Part shown: in pieces, positions 13,102 to 21,040 of the stretch
How positions within the stretch are numbered: position 1 is the first letter of the stretch
Layout of the letters: each line of letters begins with the position of its first letter
DNA from: an uncultured Bacilli bacterium
Lineage (GTDB): Bacteria; Bacillota_I; Bacilli_A; RF39; UBA660
Direction of reading: 5' to 3'
DNA length: 33,523 bases
Assembly (NCBI GenBank): GCA_947626095.1
Contig: CANQQV010000016.1
Location: forward strand, 1 to 33,523
The notes under the pieces: model-generated
What the model saw: only the letters and a program-made list of their open reading frames with translations
Told to the model about the DNA's origin: nothing
Database searches by the model: none
Position numbers and translations under genes: made by a program

Positions 13102-13635
13102 ATGAATATTGAAAATGAAAATCAAACTAATAATAATCAAAACGGAATGAATAATAGTAGTAATCCTAATACACAATCACCAACAAATAGTAATACCAAA
13201 AAAGCAATCCTCGGTATTGTTGCTAGTATTGGTGGTATAGTCTTAGCCTTAGTCTTAGTTGTAGTAATAGGATTAGTCGTAACTAAAATTGGTAGTAAAA
13301 AATTAACCTGTGAAAACACTATTAATTTAGCTAATGGTGAAATAAAATTCGTTAAAGAAATAACTTATAAAAAAAGAGGATCAGCTCCCGAAAAGGATTC
13401 AATCATCATAAAATTAGATGAAAAAATTGATGATGAATTTTATGAAGAGTATAAAGCAAAAGCTCCATTCTTATTTAGGGTTTACCATGACCTTAAGCTT
13501 GATGAAGACGATTTTGAAATCACCAGAAAAGATAATGAAATGGTAATTTCTGCTAATACGGAAAATAGTTTTGTAGGAAAATCATTTGAAGAAGTTAAAG
13601 AAAAAGAAGAAAAGTTTGACTATACTTGTAAATAA
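13102..13635 (+). CDS. Asn-rich single-TM protein with extracellular domain (paralog B)
   Basis: A 177-residue paralog of the protein at 9972-10751. It has a shorter Asn/Gln/Ser-rich tail (1-32), a KK flank and a membrane helix (35-60). The extracellular domain starts KKLTCE (Cys70) and ends YTCK (Cys176), the same pair of cysteines at the domain ends. YKKRGSAPEKDSIIIKLDE matches YKKKGESTINSTIIYSKDG in the other copy. The 5' leaders and first codons are also similar, which points to gene duplication including the regulatory region. Function is unknown. A strong terminator follows. Confidence 0.72.
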   Translation: MNIENENQTNNNQNGMNNSSNPNTQSPTNSNTKKAILGIVASIGGIVLALVLVVVIGLVVTKIGSKKLTCENTINLANGEIKFVKEITYKKRGSAPEKDSIIIKLDEKIDDEFYEEYKAKAPFLFRVYHDLKLDEDDFEITRKDNEMVISANTENSFVGKSFEEVKEKEEKFDYTCK

Positions 13636-13640
13636 TAATT

Positions 13641-13675
13641 AAACTTAGTTAAGTTTAAAACTTAACTAAGTTTTT
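13641..13675 (+). terminator. Rho-independent terminator
   Basis: A 13-bp perfect stem, AAACTTAGTTAAG (13641-13653) with CTTAACTAAGTTT (13661-13673), a 7-nt loop and a T-run. It begins six bases after the stop of paralog B. Confidence 0.85.
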
Positions 13676-13695
13676 ATATGTAATATTAAAATTAA

Positions 13696-13704
13696 TGTTA
13701 TAAT
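13696..13704 (+). promoter_or_regulatory. Extended -10 promoter of PepSY protein
   Basis: TGTTATAAT extended -10, 36 bp before the ATG at 13741. AAAGGATATG supplies the ribosome site. Confidence 0.6.
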
Positions 13705-13740
13705 ATAATTACAAATATTAAATTTAAAGGATATGAAATT

Positions 13741-14250
13741 ATGGTAAAGAAAAAAGAAGAAGTTAAAGAAGCAAAAGAAATTAAAGGAAATAACCTTTAT
13801 AAAATACTAATACCTGCTCTTTTAGGCATTATTGTTTTATTACTTGTCATTATTTTAGTTGTTGTTCTTAAAGATGATATTAAAGATGACGATAAATTAG
13901 TCAATAATAATCCATCATATAATGAAAACTATGATGACGATTATTACGAAGACAATAACAATGTCATAGACGATAATAACCAAGAAGATAACAATACTAC
14001 TAATAATGACAATAACAATAACAACAATACAACTACTACTAAATATATTTCTAAAGATAAAGCTTTAAGTATTGCTTTAAATAACGCTAAATTAAATAAG
14101 AGTGATGTCTATGATATTAGTGTTGAATTAGATTATAAATACGGTCAAACTGTTTATGAAATAGACTTTGACTATAATAAATATGATTATGAATACTATA
14201 TTAATGCTACAACTGGTAAGATCATTCATCACTTTAAAGAAATAGATTAA
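13741..14250 (+). CDS. Membrane-anchored PepSY-domain protein
   Basis: A 169-residue protein with a short Lys/Glu-rich cytoplasmic start, one membrane helix (22-43) and a long acidic Asp/Asn/Thr linker (44-100). A C-terminal PepSY domain (101-169) follows: YISKDKALSIALNNAKLNKS, then YEIDFDYNKYDYEYYINATTGKII. PepSY domains are often found in extracellular proteins and are thought to modulate proteases. The linker would place the domain away from the membrane in the cell wall. It is a single-gene unit with its own promoter and a shared bidirectional terminator. Confidence 0.85.
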   Translation: MVKKKEEVKEAKEIKGNNLYKILIPALLGIIVLLLVIILVVVLKDDIKDDDKLVNNNPSYNENYDDDYYEDNNNVIDDNNQEDNNTTNNDNNNNNNTTTTKYISKDKALSIALNNAKLNKSDVYDISVELDYKYGQTVYEIDFDYNKYDYEYYINATTGKIIHHFKEID

Positions 14251-14279
14251 AAAAGCCAAGACTCAATCTTGGCTTTTTA
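14251..14279. terminator. Bidirectional terminator
   Basis: An 11-bp stem, AAAAGCCAAGA (14251-14261) with TCTTGGCTTTT (14267-14277), a 5-nt loop, and T-runs in both directions. It serves the PepSY gene and the convergent bile salt hydrolase operon. Confidence 0.92.
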
Positions 14280-14286
14280 TTTGGTA

Positions 14287-15261
14287 TTAATTTTGATAAT
14301 TAATTTGTTGTCCTTTAATCAAATCATAATTAACTAAAGTACTACTATCTAAATCTTCATGATGCATATCAACAGCTGTTATCTGACTATTTTCATAAGT
14401 TGTATAGTAATAAATACCTTTATCCATATTACAACATGAACTATAAATAGTTATTTCGTATTTACCTTCTCCCATATGAACTAAACCACGTTGTTGATCA
14501 ACAGAACCTAAAATATGAAAAAATTGACTAATACTTTCTGATTCTGTATCTCCAGATAACGAATTCATTTTCGTATATGAAGCTTTAACAAAGCGTGATA
14601 ACGAATCTAAACCACCTGGTAAATCTCTAGTTCCCATTCCCCTGCTATATAAATCAAAATTTAATTTAGAAGAGAACGTATTAACTGGTTGTTCATTAGA
14701 TAAATTTGTATAATTATTTAAATTAAACATATGAATATCAAAAGTTGGATTGTTAGTTAGAATACCTACTGGATTATCATATATTTTTAAACCGTCTTTT
14801 ACTGATTCCACTGTTATAGAAGCTTCTTGATCAGCAATAATCCAATGTAATGGTGATGCTGGTAATTCATCACTAAAATTAATCTTAGCTATATTAATCT
14901 TACTTAATAAGTCTTTAGCTTCACTAATATTAGCACATTGTGATAAAACCCAAGGGATAAATTCAAATGGTGCAATATTATTTTTACCTTTTATTTCTTC
15001 ATGATAATAAGCATTAGTTGGAAAATTAAGTCCGGCCATTCCTAAACCTTTTTCATTAATTGCATCATAGTATAATGGATAATCATTAGCAACATAAGCC
15101 ATGCCAATTAAGGCATAATGCGTTTTAAGACTACCCTCTTTTCTAAAATTAAATTCATAATTACGTGGCGTAACTGTAACAGTTTCCTTATAAGAAAACT
15201 CCAAATCTAAATTACGACCAAAATAATGATCTTTTGTATAATAAGTTGCAGCTGTACACAT
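14287..15261 (-). CDS. bsh: Choloylglycine (bile salt) hydrolase
   Basis: A 324-residue Ntn-hydrolase of the choloylglycine hydrolase/penicillin V acylase family. Cys2 becomes the N-terminal nucleophile once Met1 is removed. Arg16 and Asp19 lie in GRNLDLE, Asn79 in GMAGLNFPTNAYY, Asn170/171 in GILTNNPTFD, and Arg223 in LPGGLDSLSRFV, so all catalytic positions are filled. The GLNFP and LPGGLDS segments match bile salt hydrolases of gut Gram-positives, so deconjugation of glycine or taurine bile acids is the likely reaction. There is no signal peptide, so it is cytoplasmic. AAGGAGG precedes the ATG. It is the last gene of a four-gene operon with folate and DUF1848 genes. Confidence 0.92.
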   Translation of the reverse strand: MCTAATYYTKDHYFGRNLDLEFSYKETVTVTPRNYEFNFRKEGSLKTHYALIGMAYVANDYPLYYDAINEKGLGMAGLNFPTNAYYHEEIKGKNNIAPFEFIPWVLSQCANISEAKDLLSKINIAKINFSDELPASPLHWIIADQEASITVESVKDGLKIYDNPVGILTNNPTFDIHMFNLNNYTNLSNEQPVNTFSSKLNFDLYSRGMGTRDLPGGLDSLSRFVKASYTKMNSLSGDTESESISQFFHILGSVDQQRGLVHMGEGKYEITIYSSCCNMDKGIYYYTTYENSQITAVDMHHEDLDSSTLVNYDLIKGQQINYQN

Positions 15262-15281
15262 CTTTCATTCCTCCTTATTTA

Positions 15282-15788
15282 TTATTTTTCAACTAAAGAT
15301 AATGTCATTATTACATCATCTGCCCCTAATATTTGTTTTAATTCATCTCTATTTTTATTTATTACTTTACCTAACTTAGTATAACTCCAAGTATTTGAAT
15401 TATAAAATAAAGTAACTTGATCTCCTTGATAAAGCATTAAGTCCCCTGGCTCTGTTTTAATCTTAGTATCACTAGTTGGTAAACTAAAACTCAAACTTCC
15501 TACCTTTTCAAAATTACCATACTCAGAAGCATTAACAACCACGTCTTGTTCTTTCAATTTATTTATTAATTCTTTTGTCGCTTCATTATCAACTAACTCT
15601 AAAATAAGTTCTTCGTTATTAACAGTTATTTTCAAATTATAATTCATATTATTTTCTTCCTTTTCTGTTTGTTCTTGATTACTTGGTTTTAACGCATCAT
15701 CTTTTTCCTTTTTATTAAATACAACCAATAAAGCTATTATACCAATAATTAATAAAACAACAATAAATATACCAAATTGCTTAGACAT
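15282..15788 (-). CDS. Membrane-anchored cyclophilin-like fold protein
   Basis: A 168-residue protein with an N-terminal membrane anchor (about 5-24), a charged linker and a C-terminal domain from about residue 48. That domain (MNYNLKITVNNEELILELVDNEATKELINKL, then EPGDLMLYQGDQVTLFYNSNTWSYTKLGKV) has the cyclophilin-like fold found in small gut Firmicute proteins. Catalytic prolyl isomerase residues of true cyclophilins are not evident, so activity is uncertain. It lies 20 bp before the bile salt hydrolase gene and 2 bp after DUF1848, clearly in the same operon. Confidence 0.75.
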   Translation of the reverse strand: MSKQFGIFIVVLLIIGIIALLVVFNKKEKDDALKPSNQEQTEKEENNMNYNLKITVNNEELILELVDNEATKELINKLKEQDVVVNASEYGNFEKVGSLSFSLPTSDTKIKTEPGDLMLYQGDQVTLFYNSNTWSYTKLGKVINKNRDELKQILGADDVIMTLSLVEK

Positions 15789-15790
15789 TA

Positions 15791-16678
15791 TTAATCCTTC
15801 CTTACTTTTATTATATCATCATTTTGTAATTCGCCAACCAATAAAGAAGAATTAGGATTATGCTTAACATAATTATTTTGTACTTTTAATTCATCATAAT
15901 TTGCATAGCAATACTTACAAAAATGTTTACAAGAATTATAAACCCCAATATCAACCATTTGGACACAGTTACATTTATGTCCCTTACGAGCTGTCCAATT
16001 TTTATATTTTTTCCCTGTTAAAATATAAGCTAATTCATGCGATAAACATTCGCCTTCAATAAAACCATATTCTGTTAAATTACGTTCTTCAAAACAAGTT
16101 TGTACTGCCATATTATGTTCTTTAGCTGACTTGCTAAACGAAGTCCCTATTCCTTTATAATCTTCTTCCGTAAATAATCGATAATTTAAAGTCTCTGCAT
16201 TATTTCTTACATTTTTATAATCATCTATAAAAGACACAATAATATGTTTAACATAACCATCTAGTAATTCACACATTTTAGCAAAAGCTTTTTGATGATA
16301 AGCTAAATTATATTTAGTACTTAAAAAGATTGGATCATACCTAATATATAAGTTATCAACACCTAAAGTAACTGACAATTTTTTTATTGCTTCAATTATT
16401 TCATTTTTATCAGGTACATTTGGTTCAATATCTTTTTTATAAGGCGTTAAAGTAACATGAAAGATAATTGGTTTATTTATTTCTTTTATATAATCTAAAA
16501 TAGGCAGCGGATTTTTAGTACAAAATAAAATAGCATCAACATCACTAAAATTAATGCGACTAACTAATTTAGGATTAAATGGATTACGTACATCAACAAA
16601 TCCTTCATGATAGCGTTTCATAAACCATTCAGTATAAAACGCCACAATATCTGTACGACCACTAACATTTAAAATCAT
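15791..16678 (-). CDS. DUF1848 family protein
   Basis: A 295-residue protein matching DUF1848: the opening MILNVSGRTDIVAFYTEWFMKR, the central AILFCTKNPLPIL and IIFHVTLTPY, and a Cys-rich C terminus. GHKCNCVQMVDIG and CKHFCKYCYANY provide CxC and C-x3-C-x2-C sets that could bind an iron-sulfur cluster or zinc. Some DUF1848 proteins are described as radical-SAM-like, but the function is unknown. It is second in the operon led by 5-formyl-THF cyclo-ligase, 14 bp downstream of it. AGGTGATT precedes the ATG. Confidence 0.85.
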   Translation of the reverse strand: MILNVSGRTDIVAFYTEWFMKRYHEGFVDVRNPFNPKLVSRINFSDVDAILFCTKNPLPILDYIKEINKPIIFHVTLTPYKKDIEPNVPDKNEIIEAIKKLSVTLGVDNLYIRYDPIFLSTKYNLAYHQKAFAKMCELLDGYVKHIIVSFIDDYKNVRNNAETLNYRLFTEEDYKGIGTSFSKSAKEHNMAVQTCFEERNLTEYGFIEGECLSHELAYILTGKKYKNWTARKGHKCNCVQMVDIGVYNSCKHFCKYCYANYDELKVQNNYVKHNPNSSLLVGELQNDDIIKVRKD

Positions 16679-16692
16679 CTAATCACCTACTT

Positions 16693-17256
16693 TTAATATT
16701 CTTTCTCCTCTGTTATTACCTTATCCATCTTAATATCAAATTGATTAACTGGTAAGATATCATCAGTTAAAAGCTGGCAATTAAAACCAACCCCTATTTT
16801 ATAAACGTTTGATTTAGCTAAATAACGATCATAAAAGCCTTTACCAAAACCTAAACGATTTCTTTCTTTATCAAAACAAATGCCAGGAACAATAACTAAA
16901 TCAATTTGCTTTTTATCAACTAATTTTTCTTGATTAGAAATCGGTTCTAAAATACCAAAATTACTCTTTACTAACTCTTCATCTATACCTATTACATAAA
17001 AGAATAAATCACTACCTTCTACTTTAGGTAAAACAATCTTTTTATTATGCTCTATTGCATAATTAATTAAGTCATCCAAATTAACTTCTGAAGATAAACT
17101 TTTATATAAAGCAATTACTCTAGCTTCTTGATATTCCTTAGTCTTAATTATCTTAGTAATAATAGTTTTAGATTTTTCTTCTTTATGAGGTAAGTCTTTA
17201 CGAACTTCTAAATACTTCTTACGTAACTCTTCTTTATTTATTTTTATATCATCCAT
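16693..17256 (-). CDS. 5-formyltetrahydrofolate cyclo-ligase
   Basis: About 187 residues. The enzyme converts 5-formyl-THF to 5,10-methenyl-THF using ATP, returning stored folate to the one-carbon pool. The family signature IVPGICFDKERNRLGFGKGFYDRYL is present, with IALYKSLSSEVNLDDL and FGILEP upstream. A GTG at 17265 is an alternative start three codons earlier. The extended -10 at 17275-17283 would put the transcript start only a few bases before it, so the ATG at 17256 after GTGAT is more likely. It leads the operon that includes bile salt hydrolase. Confidence 0.92.
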   Translation of the reverse strand: MDDIKINKEELRKKYLEVRKDLPHKEEKSKTIITKIIKTKEYQEARVIALYKSLSSEVNLDDLINYAIEHNKKIVLPKVEGSDLFFYVIGIDEELVKSNFGILEPISNQEKLVDKKQIDLVIVPGICFDKERNRLGFGKGFYDRYLAKSNVYKIGVGFNCQLLTDDILPVNQFDIKMDKVITEEKEY

Positions 17257-17274
17257 ACTAATCACTTGACATAT

Positions 17275-17283
17275 ATTATATCA
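17275..17283 (-). promoter_or_regulatory. Extended -10 promoter of folate/BSH operon
   Basis: TGATATAAT (17283..17275) on the minus strand. The -35 region falls in the terminator of the preceding gene and has no good match, so it relies on the extended -10. Confidence 0.65.
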
Positions 17284-17292
17284 TTTGCACAA

Positions 17293-17320
17293 GAAAAAAA
17301 GTAAACCTTTCAGTTTACTT
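17293..17320 (-). terminator. Rho-independent terminator
   Basis: AAGTAAAC (17299-17306) pairs with GTTTACTT (17313-17320) around a 6-nt loop, with a T-run following on the minus strand. It includes the stop codon of the MBL-fold gene and abuts the next operon's promoter. Confidence 0.8.
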
Positions 17321-18185
17321 GATGCCAATACATTTTATTATCTTTAAATAAATAACTTATCTTACCTTCATCACAAAGATATGATAAATAAGCTTTCACC
17401 GTACTACCAATTAAAACATATTGATTAGAATTCATAACTAAATTATAAATATCAAAAATATTCTTTAAAATATCTTCAAAAGTCATTTCATTTTGACATA
17501 AATTATATATTTTTTCCATAACTTCATTAATCTTTTGTCTATTTAAATTTATTAAACTCGTTATGTCTTTAGTAGCCTCACAATGGGATGGAATATATAA
17601 CTCACCATTTAATGTTGATAGAAAATCTAAAGTATTTAGATATTCTCTTACATTATAAATAAAAAATAAATGATACTTAGTAATTGTCTCTTCACTAAAT
17701 AAAGAATCACCTAAAAAATATACATTATCTGATGTTTTAATACCAATTTGATCAAAGAAATGACCTTTTAAACTAAAATACTCTAAACCTTCTGGAAGGT
17801 TACCATCAATTTCAGTTACAACTGATTCTTTAGCTAATAAAAATTTATTTTGTAAATCTTTAAATGGATAAGCCCCATATAAGAAAGATGATTCTATAAT
17901 AGGATTTTCTGTAATACTCTTTTCAATACCATGTGTATAAATAGAACAATTTGTACGATCTTGAATTACTTTATTACCGCCAACATGATCAGCATTCGAA
18001 TGCGTATTAATTATTCCTTTAACCTGCCAACCTTGTTCTTCAACCATTTTCAAAATCTTTTTTCCGGCATCCTTGTCATTACCCGTATCTATTAAATAAA
18101 CTTCCTTATCATTTATTTTATAAACACCAATATTAGTTGGATTCTTAAAATAATAAGTTTTTTTACCTACTTGTACTAATTCCAT
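17310..18185 (-). CDS. MBL-fold metallo-hydrolase with altered metal motif
   Basis: A 291-residue protein with a metallo-beta-lactamase fold in the first ~205 residues and a helical C-terminal extension. The metal motif reads THSNADH (His62, Asn64, Asp66, His67) where the family norm is HxHxDH, so the second His is Asn. Other ligands are present: GHFFDQIG His142, FLGDSLF Asp160 and PSHCE His201. It could be a hydrolase with an altered metal site or a specialised subfamily; the reaction is unknown. It lies 10 bp after the E2/CAT-like gene and shares its transcript. Confidence 0.85.
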   Translation of the reverse strand: MELVQVGKKTYYFKNPTNIGVYKINDKEVYLIDTGNDKDAGKKILKMVEEQGWQVKGIINTHSNADHVGGNKVIQDRTNCSIYTHGIEKSITENPIIESSFLYGAYPFKDLQNKFLLAKESVVTEIDGNLPEGLEYFSLKGHFFDQIGIKTSDNVYFLGDSLFSEETITKYHLFFIYNVREYLNTLDFLSTLNGELYIPSHCEATKDITSLINLNRQKINEVMEKIYNLCQNEMTFEDILKNIFDIYNLVMNSNQYVLIGSTVKAYLSYLCDEGKISYLFKDNKMYWHQVN

Positions 18186-18195
18186 CTTTTCACCT

Positions 18196-19032
18196 CTATT
18201 CTGGAAGCACTACCTCTTCCCTAACTTTATCTTCTAACATCTTAGGATTACTTAGAATATATTGCATCATATGAATAGATTTGATTAAATAAAAACCATC
18301 TGAGATACGTTCATCTATCGTAATCCCTAAATCACAATAATACTTAGTTTCATTTTTTACTTTAACTTCTTTTATTTCCCCAATTGTTACAATCCCAGAA
18401 CAAGTACCAAAGTCCGTTACATTATGATAAATACCATTACAATGTAAGCTACCGACATTAGATACTAACATACTACTATAATACAAGTTATCTTTAATTA
18501 AAGAAGTTGGTAAGATACCATGACGATCACAGAACATAAATAAACTAATTAAAGGAATTCTAATTAAATTAGGCAATTTACCTAGGAAGTTTATGGCATC
18601 ATTAGCACCGGTTCCACTATCTTTTTTATCTCTTATATTATTAACTTTATTACTTATTTTTTTACTGATAGTAAATAGATTATCATCGTCACTAACTGGC
18701 ATTACAACCATTAGTTCTTGCGATTTATCATTTAAAGCAACTTTCATAACGTAAGATATAGATATATCATTATGTTCATAGACATGATGGTTAGCAACAA
18801 AGCGATTAAGTAAAGGACGATTAGCTATAACTTTAGCAAAAAGCGTCATAAAAGCATGAAAGTATGTAATACTATTATCATCTTTTTTAAGATTTCTTAT
18901 ATATTTAACTAATTCTGTAACATCCATTTGTTGATCAATATAAAGTTCGCCTAAAGAACGTTTAGGTTTAATATCAATTAGAATTTGACTCATACCATTA
19001 ATATCTTTAATCCTTTTAGCATCTTTACGCAT
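18196..19032 (-). CDS. E2/CAT-like acyltransferase-fold protein lacking the catalytic His
   Basis: A 278-residue stand-alone domain related to the 2-oxoacid dehydrogenase E2 catalytic domain and chloramphenicol acetyltransferase. TYFHAFMTLFAKVIANRPLLNRF and ALNDKSQELMVVMPV match the family's early strands. The C-terminal active-site motif, normally HxxxDG, reads DERISDG: Asp245 and Gly246 are kept but the His position is Glu241. No lipoyl or E1/E3-binding domain is present. It is probably not a conventional acyltransferase; a binding or divergent catalytic role is possible. It leads a two-gene unit with the MBL-fold gene. Confidence 0.75.
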   Translation of the reverse strand: MRKDAKRIKDINGMSQILIDIKPKRSLGELYIDQQMDVTELVKYIRNLKKDDNSITYFHAFMTLFAKVIANRPLLNRFVANHHVYEHNDISISYVMKVALNDKSQELMVVMPVSDDDNLFTISKKISNKVNNIRDKKDSGTGANDAINFLGKLPNLIRIPLISLFMFCDRHGILPTSLIKDNLYYSSMLVSNVGSLHCNGIYHNVTDFGTCSGIVTIGEIKEVKVKNETKYYCDLGITIDERISDGFYLIKSIHMMQYILSNPKMLEDKVREEVVLPE

Positions 19033-19084
19033 TAAATCACCTACATTTAAATATTTCTCATATAAACTATTCTCTTATATAATA

Positions 19085-19093
19085 ATTATATCA
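19085..19093 (-). promoter_or_regulatory. Extended -10 promoter of E2-like/MBL unit
   Basis: TGATATAAT (19093..19085), identical to the element before the folate/BSH operon. No clear -35 is visible. Confidence 0.6.
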
Positions 19094-19097
19094 CATG

Positions 19098-19123
19098 AAA
19101 AGATAGATTATTTTAGTAATCTA
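19098..19123 (-). terminator. Terminator of peptide-resistance operon
   Basis: TAGATTA (19104-19110) pairs with TAATCTA (19117-19123) around a 6-nt loop, followed on the minus strand by TCTTTTC. It includes the stop of the YxeA-family gene. The T-run is interrupted, so it may be leaky. Confidence 0.55.
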
Positions 19124-19471
19124 CCCGTTATACTTTTCTTTTACTTTATCTGGTAGTTCTTCATACTTTACTTCTTGCCAGTTATTAACCCCAAAAATAT
19201 TATAATATTTTATTTTTAAGAAAGCTTCTTCACGTAAGATACGTGATGTTTTAAAACTTATTTCTTTCTTATGACCATTTGCTTCATACATCGTAAGGGT
19301 ATATTCATATTTCATATCTTCTTTAGCGTCTAATTCTTCTACTTTGGAATTATCTATTTGCGTATAATAATACATTTCTTTTTCAAATAAATAGTAATAA
19401 GTAAAACCACATAATAAAATAAAAATTATAACGCCAAGAATAATAGGTAATTTTTCTTTGATAAAATTCAT
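19121..19471 (-). CDS. YxeA family protein
   Basis: A 116-residue protein with one N-terminal membrane helix (8-29) and an extracellular domain. YYTQIDNSKV, YEYTLTMYEANGHKKEISFKTSR, EEAFLKIKYYNIFGVNNWQEV and ELPDKVKEKY match the YxeA (DUF1093) family. In B. subtilis yxeA follows yxdJKLM, a two-component system and ABC transporter responding to cationic antimicrobial peptides. The same gene order occurs here with two genes inserted, so it is probably part of the response. Its exact role is unknown. Confidence 0.85.
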   Translation of the reverse strand: MNFIKEKLPIILGVIIFILLCGFTYYYLFEKEMYYYTQIDNSKVEELDAKEDMKYEYTLTMYEANGHKKEISFKTSRILREEAFLKIKYYNIFGVNNWQEVKYEELPDKVKEKYNG

Positions 19472-19479
19472 AAATCCTC

Positions 19480-19929
19480 CTACTCTATTTTAATATTTAC
19501 TTTACCGGAGTAATTATTACCTTTAATAATTAAATAATTACTACCATCTTTAACATTGAAATCATATTCGTAATTTCCGTCTTTTATGGCTAACACCTCT
19601 TCTTTTTCTTTTAATTTAAAAATAATCTTTAAATCACCTTTAGATTCAGAAACTTCCAATTTTATATGAATATTTTCATCTTCTCTATCAATCGTTGTTC
19701 CCCCAAATACTACTTCTTCACCAGTAAATTTTTTATAAACAACTTCATATGTTCCCGTATAGTGATCTTCACCAAAATCTCGATTACCTTTTAATTTACT
19801 TTTAATTGTTAAAACTAAATCACCAAATTGTTCACTAGTTCTTTCATAGAAATCTAAGACTTCATCTTTGGTACAACCAGAACATAAAGCTAGAGCTATT
19901 AAAGTTAAAAAGATAAATATTTTCTTCAA
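19480..19929 (-). CDS. Putative lipoprotein of the peptide-resistance operon
   Basis: A 149-residue protein with a lipoprotein-type signal: MKK, a hydrophobic stretch and CSGC at residues 16-19. The -3 position is Cys rather than the usual Leu, so the lipobox is weak. The mature part is rich in charged beta-strands (GTYEVVYKKFTGEEVVFGGTTI, IIFKLKEKEEVL); I do not recognise a family. The start is TTG at 19929, preceded by AGGTGATAGC, whose TGA is the stop of the upstream VanZ-RDD gene. It probably acts at the outer membrane face with the neighbouring transporter. Confidence 0.72.
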   Translation of the reverse strand: MKKIFIFLTLIALALCSGCTKDEVLDFYERTSEQFGDLVLTIKSKLKGNRDFGEDHYTGTYEVVYKKFTGEEVVFGGTTIDREDENIHIKLEVSESKGDLKIIFKLKEKEEVLAIKDGNYEYDFNVKDGSNYLIIKGNNYSGKVNIKIE

Positions 19930-19933
19930 GCTA

Positions 19934-21031
19934 TCACCTACTTCCCTTTTTTATCGTACTAAGATATTTCACTTGAAAGAAATGATCATAATATATCGCT
20001 TTATTCTTTATTAAAAGGATAATATTAGTTAAATAAAAGATTAAGATTCCACCAATACTTATAATAAGTAAGGCATACTCTTCTAGAGCATTTAACTTAA
20101 TATTATTAGCTATTAAAAATAGTAAAAACATCATTAAATTGACACTGCCGAAATAATAAAGAAATAAAAAGATAATACGTAGTGTTAGTTTAAGTAATCT
20201 ATATTTACCAAATTCTAATCTAACATTTAAAAACCTACTACCAAGAGTTTGGCCCTTTCTACAGAAAGGATAAAGAATAAAATAGATAATAAAGATAATT
20301 AGAAACAACCATTTATAATGCATAAAGATGCTTAAGAATATAGCGATAAAGTTATATAAGAATAAATCTAAACAAAAGATAGTTATTCTTCTAAATCCAG
20401 ATACTACTTCACCTTTTTTCGTTGATTCCTCATCAATTTGGTCTCGCGTTGGTAAGAAATTATCAATTAAACCCATGATAAAGTAACCGACTACTCCACC
20501 TAAGGTATTCATTAGTAAGTCATCAACATCAAAAACACGATATGGATATTTATATAAACCATATAAGCCAGAAACTTGCGTAAGCTCAAATAATAAACTT
20601 AAACTAAGACTTATAAAAATTGTTTTTATTAAAGAACATTTAAAGTAATATCTTAAATACATACCTAGAGGAATCATCATTAATAAATTAAAAGCAACAG
20701 TATAGAAACAAGGTTCAGTTAAAGCTTTTAAATAAGTATTAGGTTGTGTTAGGTTAAATGATGATTCTCTTAATAAGTCATTAATAAAACCAAAAGGCAT
20801 AAGTCTTATCATATTAGGTTTATATACTACTTCATTCTTATTTGGTAAAGGAAGTATAACTAAAAAGTAGATAGTTATTAAGTAAAGAATGAAAGAATAA
20901 ACTATTAAAACACGAAAAGGATTAATAGAACCATATTTATGATATTGATGTAATATAAAAGGAATCCATAATAGTAAAGCAATAAAAGGAAAGATAATAA
21001 GAGCCGTTTTAATTGAAATAAAATAACTCAT
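19934..21031 (-). CDS. VanZ-like and RDD domain fusion membrane protein
   Basis: A 365-residue integral membrane protein. The first ~195 residues have VanZ features: MIRLMPFGFI, FYTVAFNLLMMIPLGMYLR, SLLFELTQ and DVDDLLMNTLGGVVGY. VanZ homologues give low-level resistance to glycopeptides and lipoglycopeptides by an unclear mechanism. From ~210 an RDD-type domain follows (GFRRITIFCLDLFLYNFIAI, CRKGQTLGSRFLNVRL). The fusion sits inside the antimicrobial-peptide operon, 9 bp after the permease gene, supporting a cell-envelope defence role. Its ribosome site is weak, so translation may depend on coupling. Confidence 0.88.
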   Translation of the reverse strand: MSYFISIKTALIIFPFIALLLWIPFILHQYHKYGSINPFRVLIVYSFILYLITIYFLVILPLPNKNEVVYKPNMIRLMPFGFINDLLRESSFNLTQPNTYLKALTEPCFYTVAFNLLMMIPLGMYLRYYFKCSLIKTIFISLSLSLLFELTQVSGLYGLYKYPYRVFDVDDLLMNTLGGVVGYFIMGLIDNFLPTRDQIDEESTKKGEVVSGFRRITIFCLDLFLYNFIAIFLSIFMHYKWLFLIIFIIYFILYPFCRKGQTLGSRFLNVRLEFGKYRLLKLTLRIIFLFLYYFGSVNLMMFLLFLIANNIKLNALEEYALLIISIGGILIFYLTNIILLIKNKAIYYDHFFQVKYLSTIKKGSR

Positions 21032-21040
21032 TTATATTTA

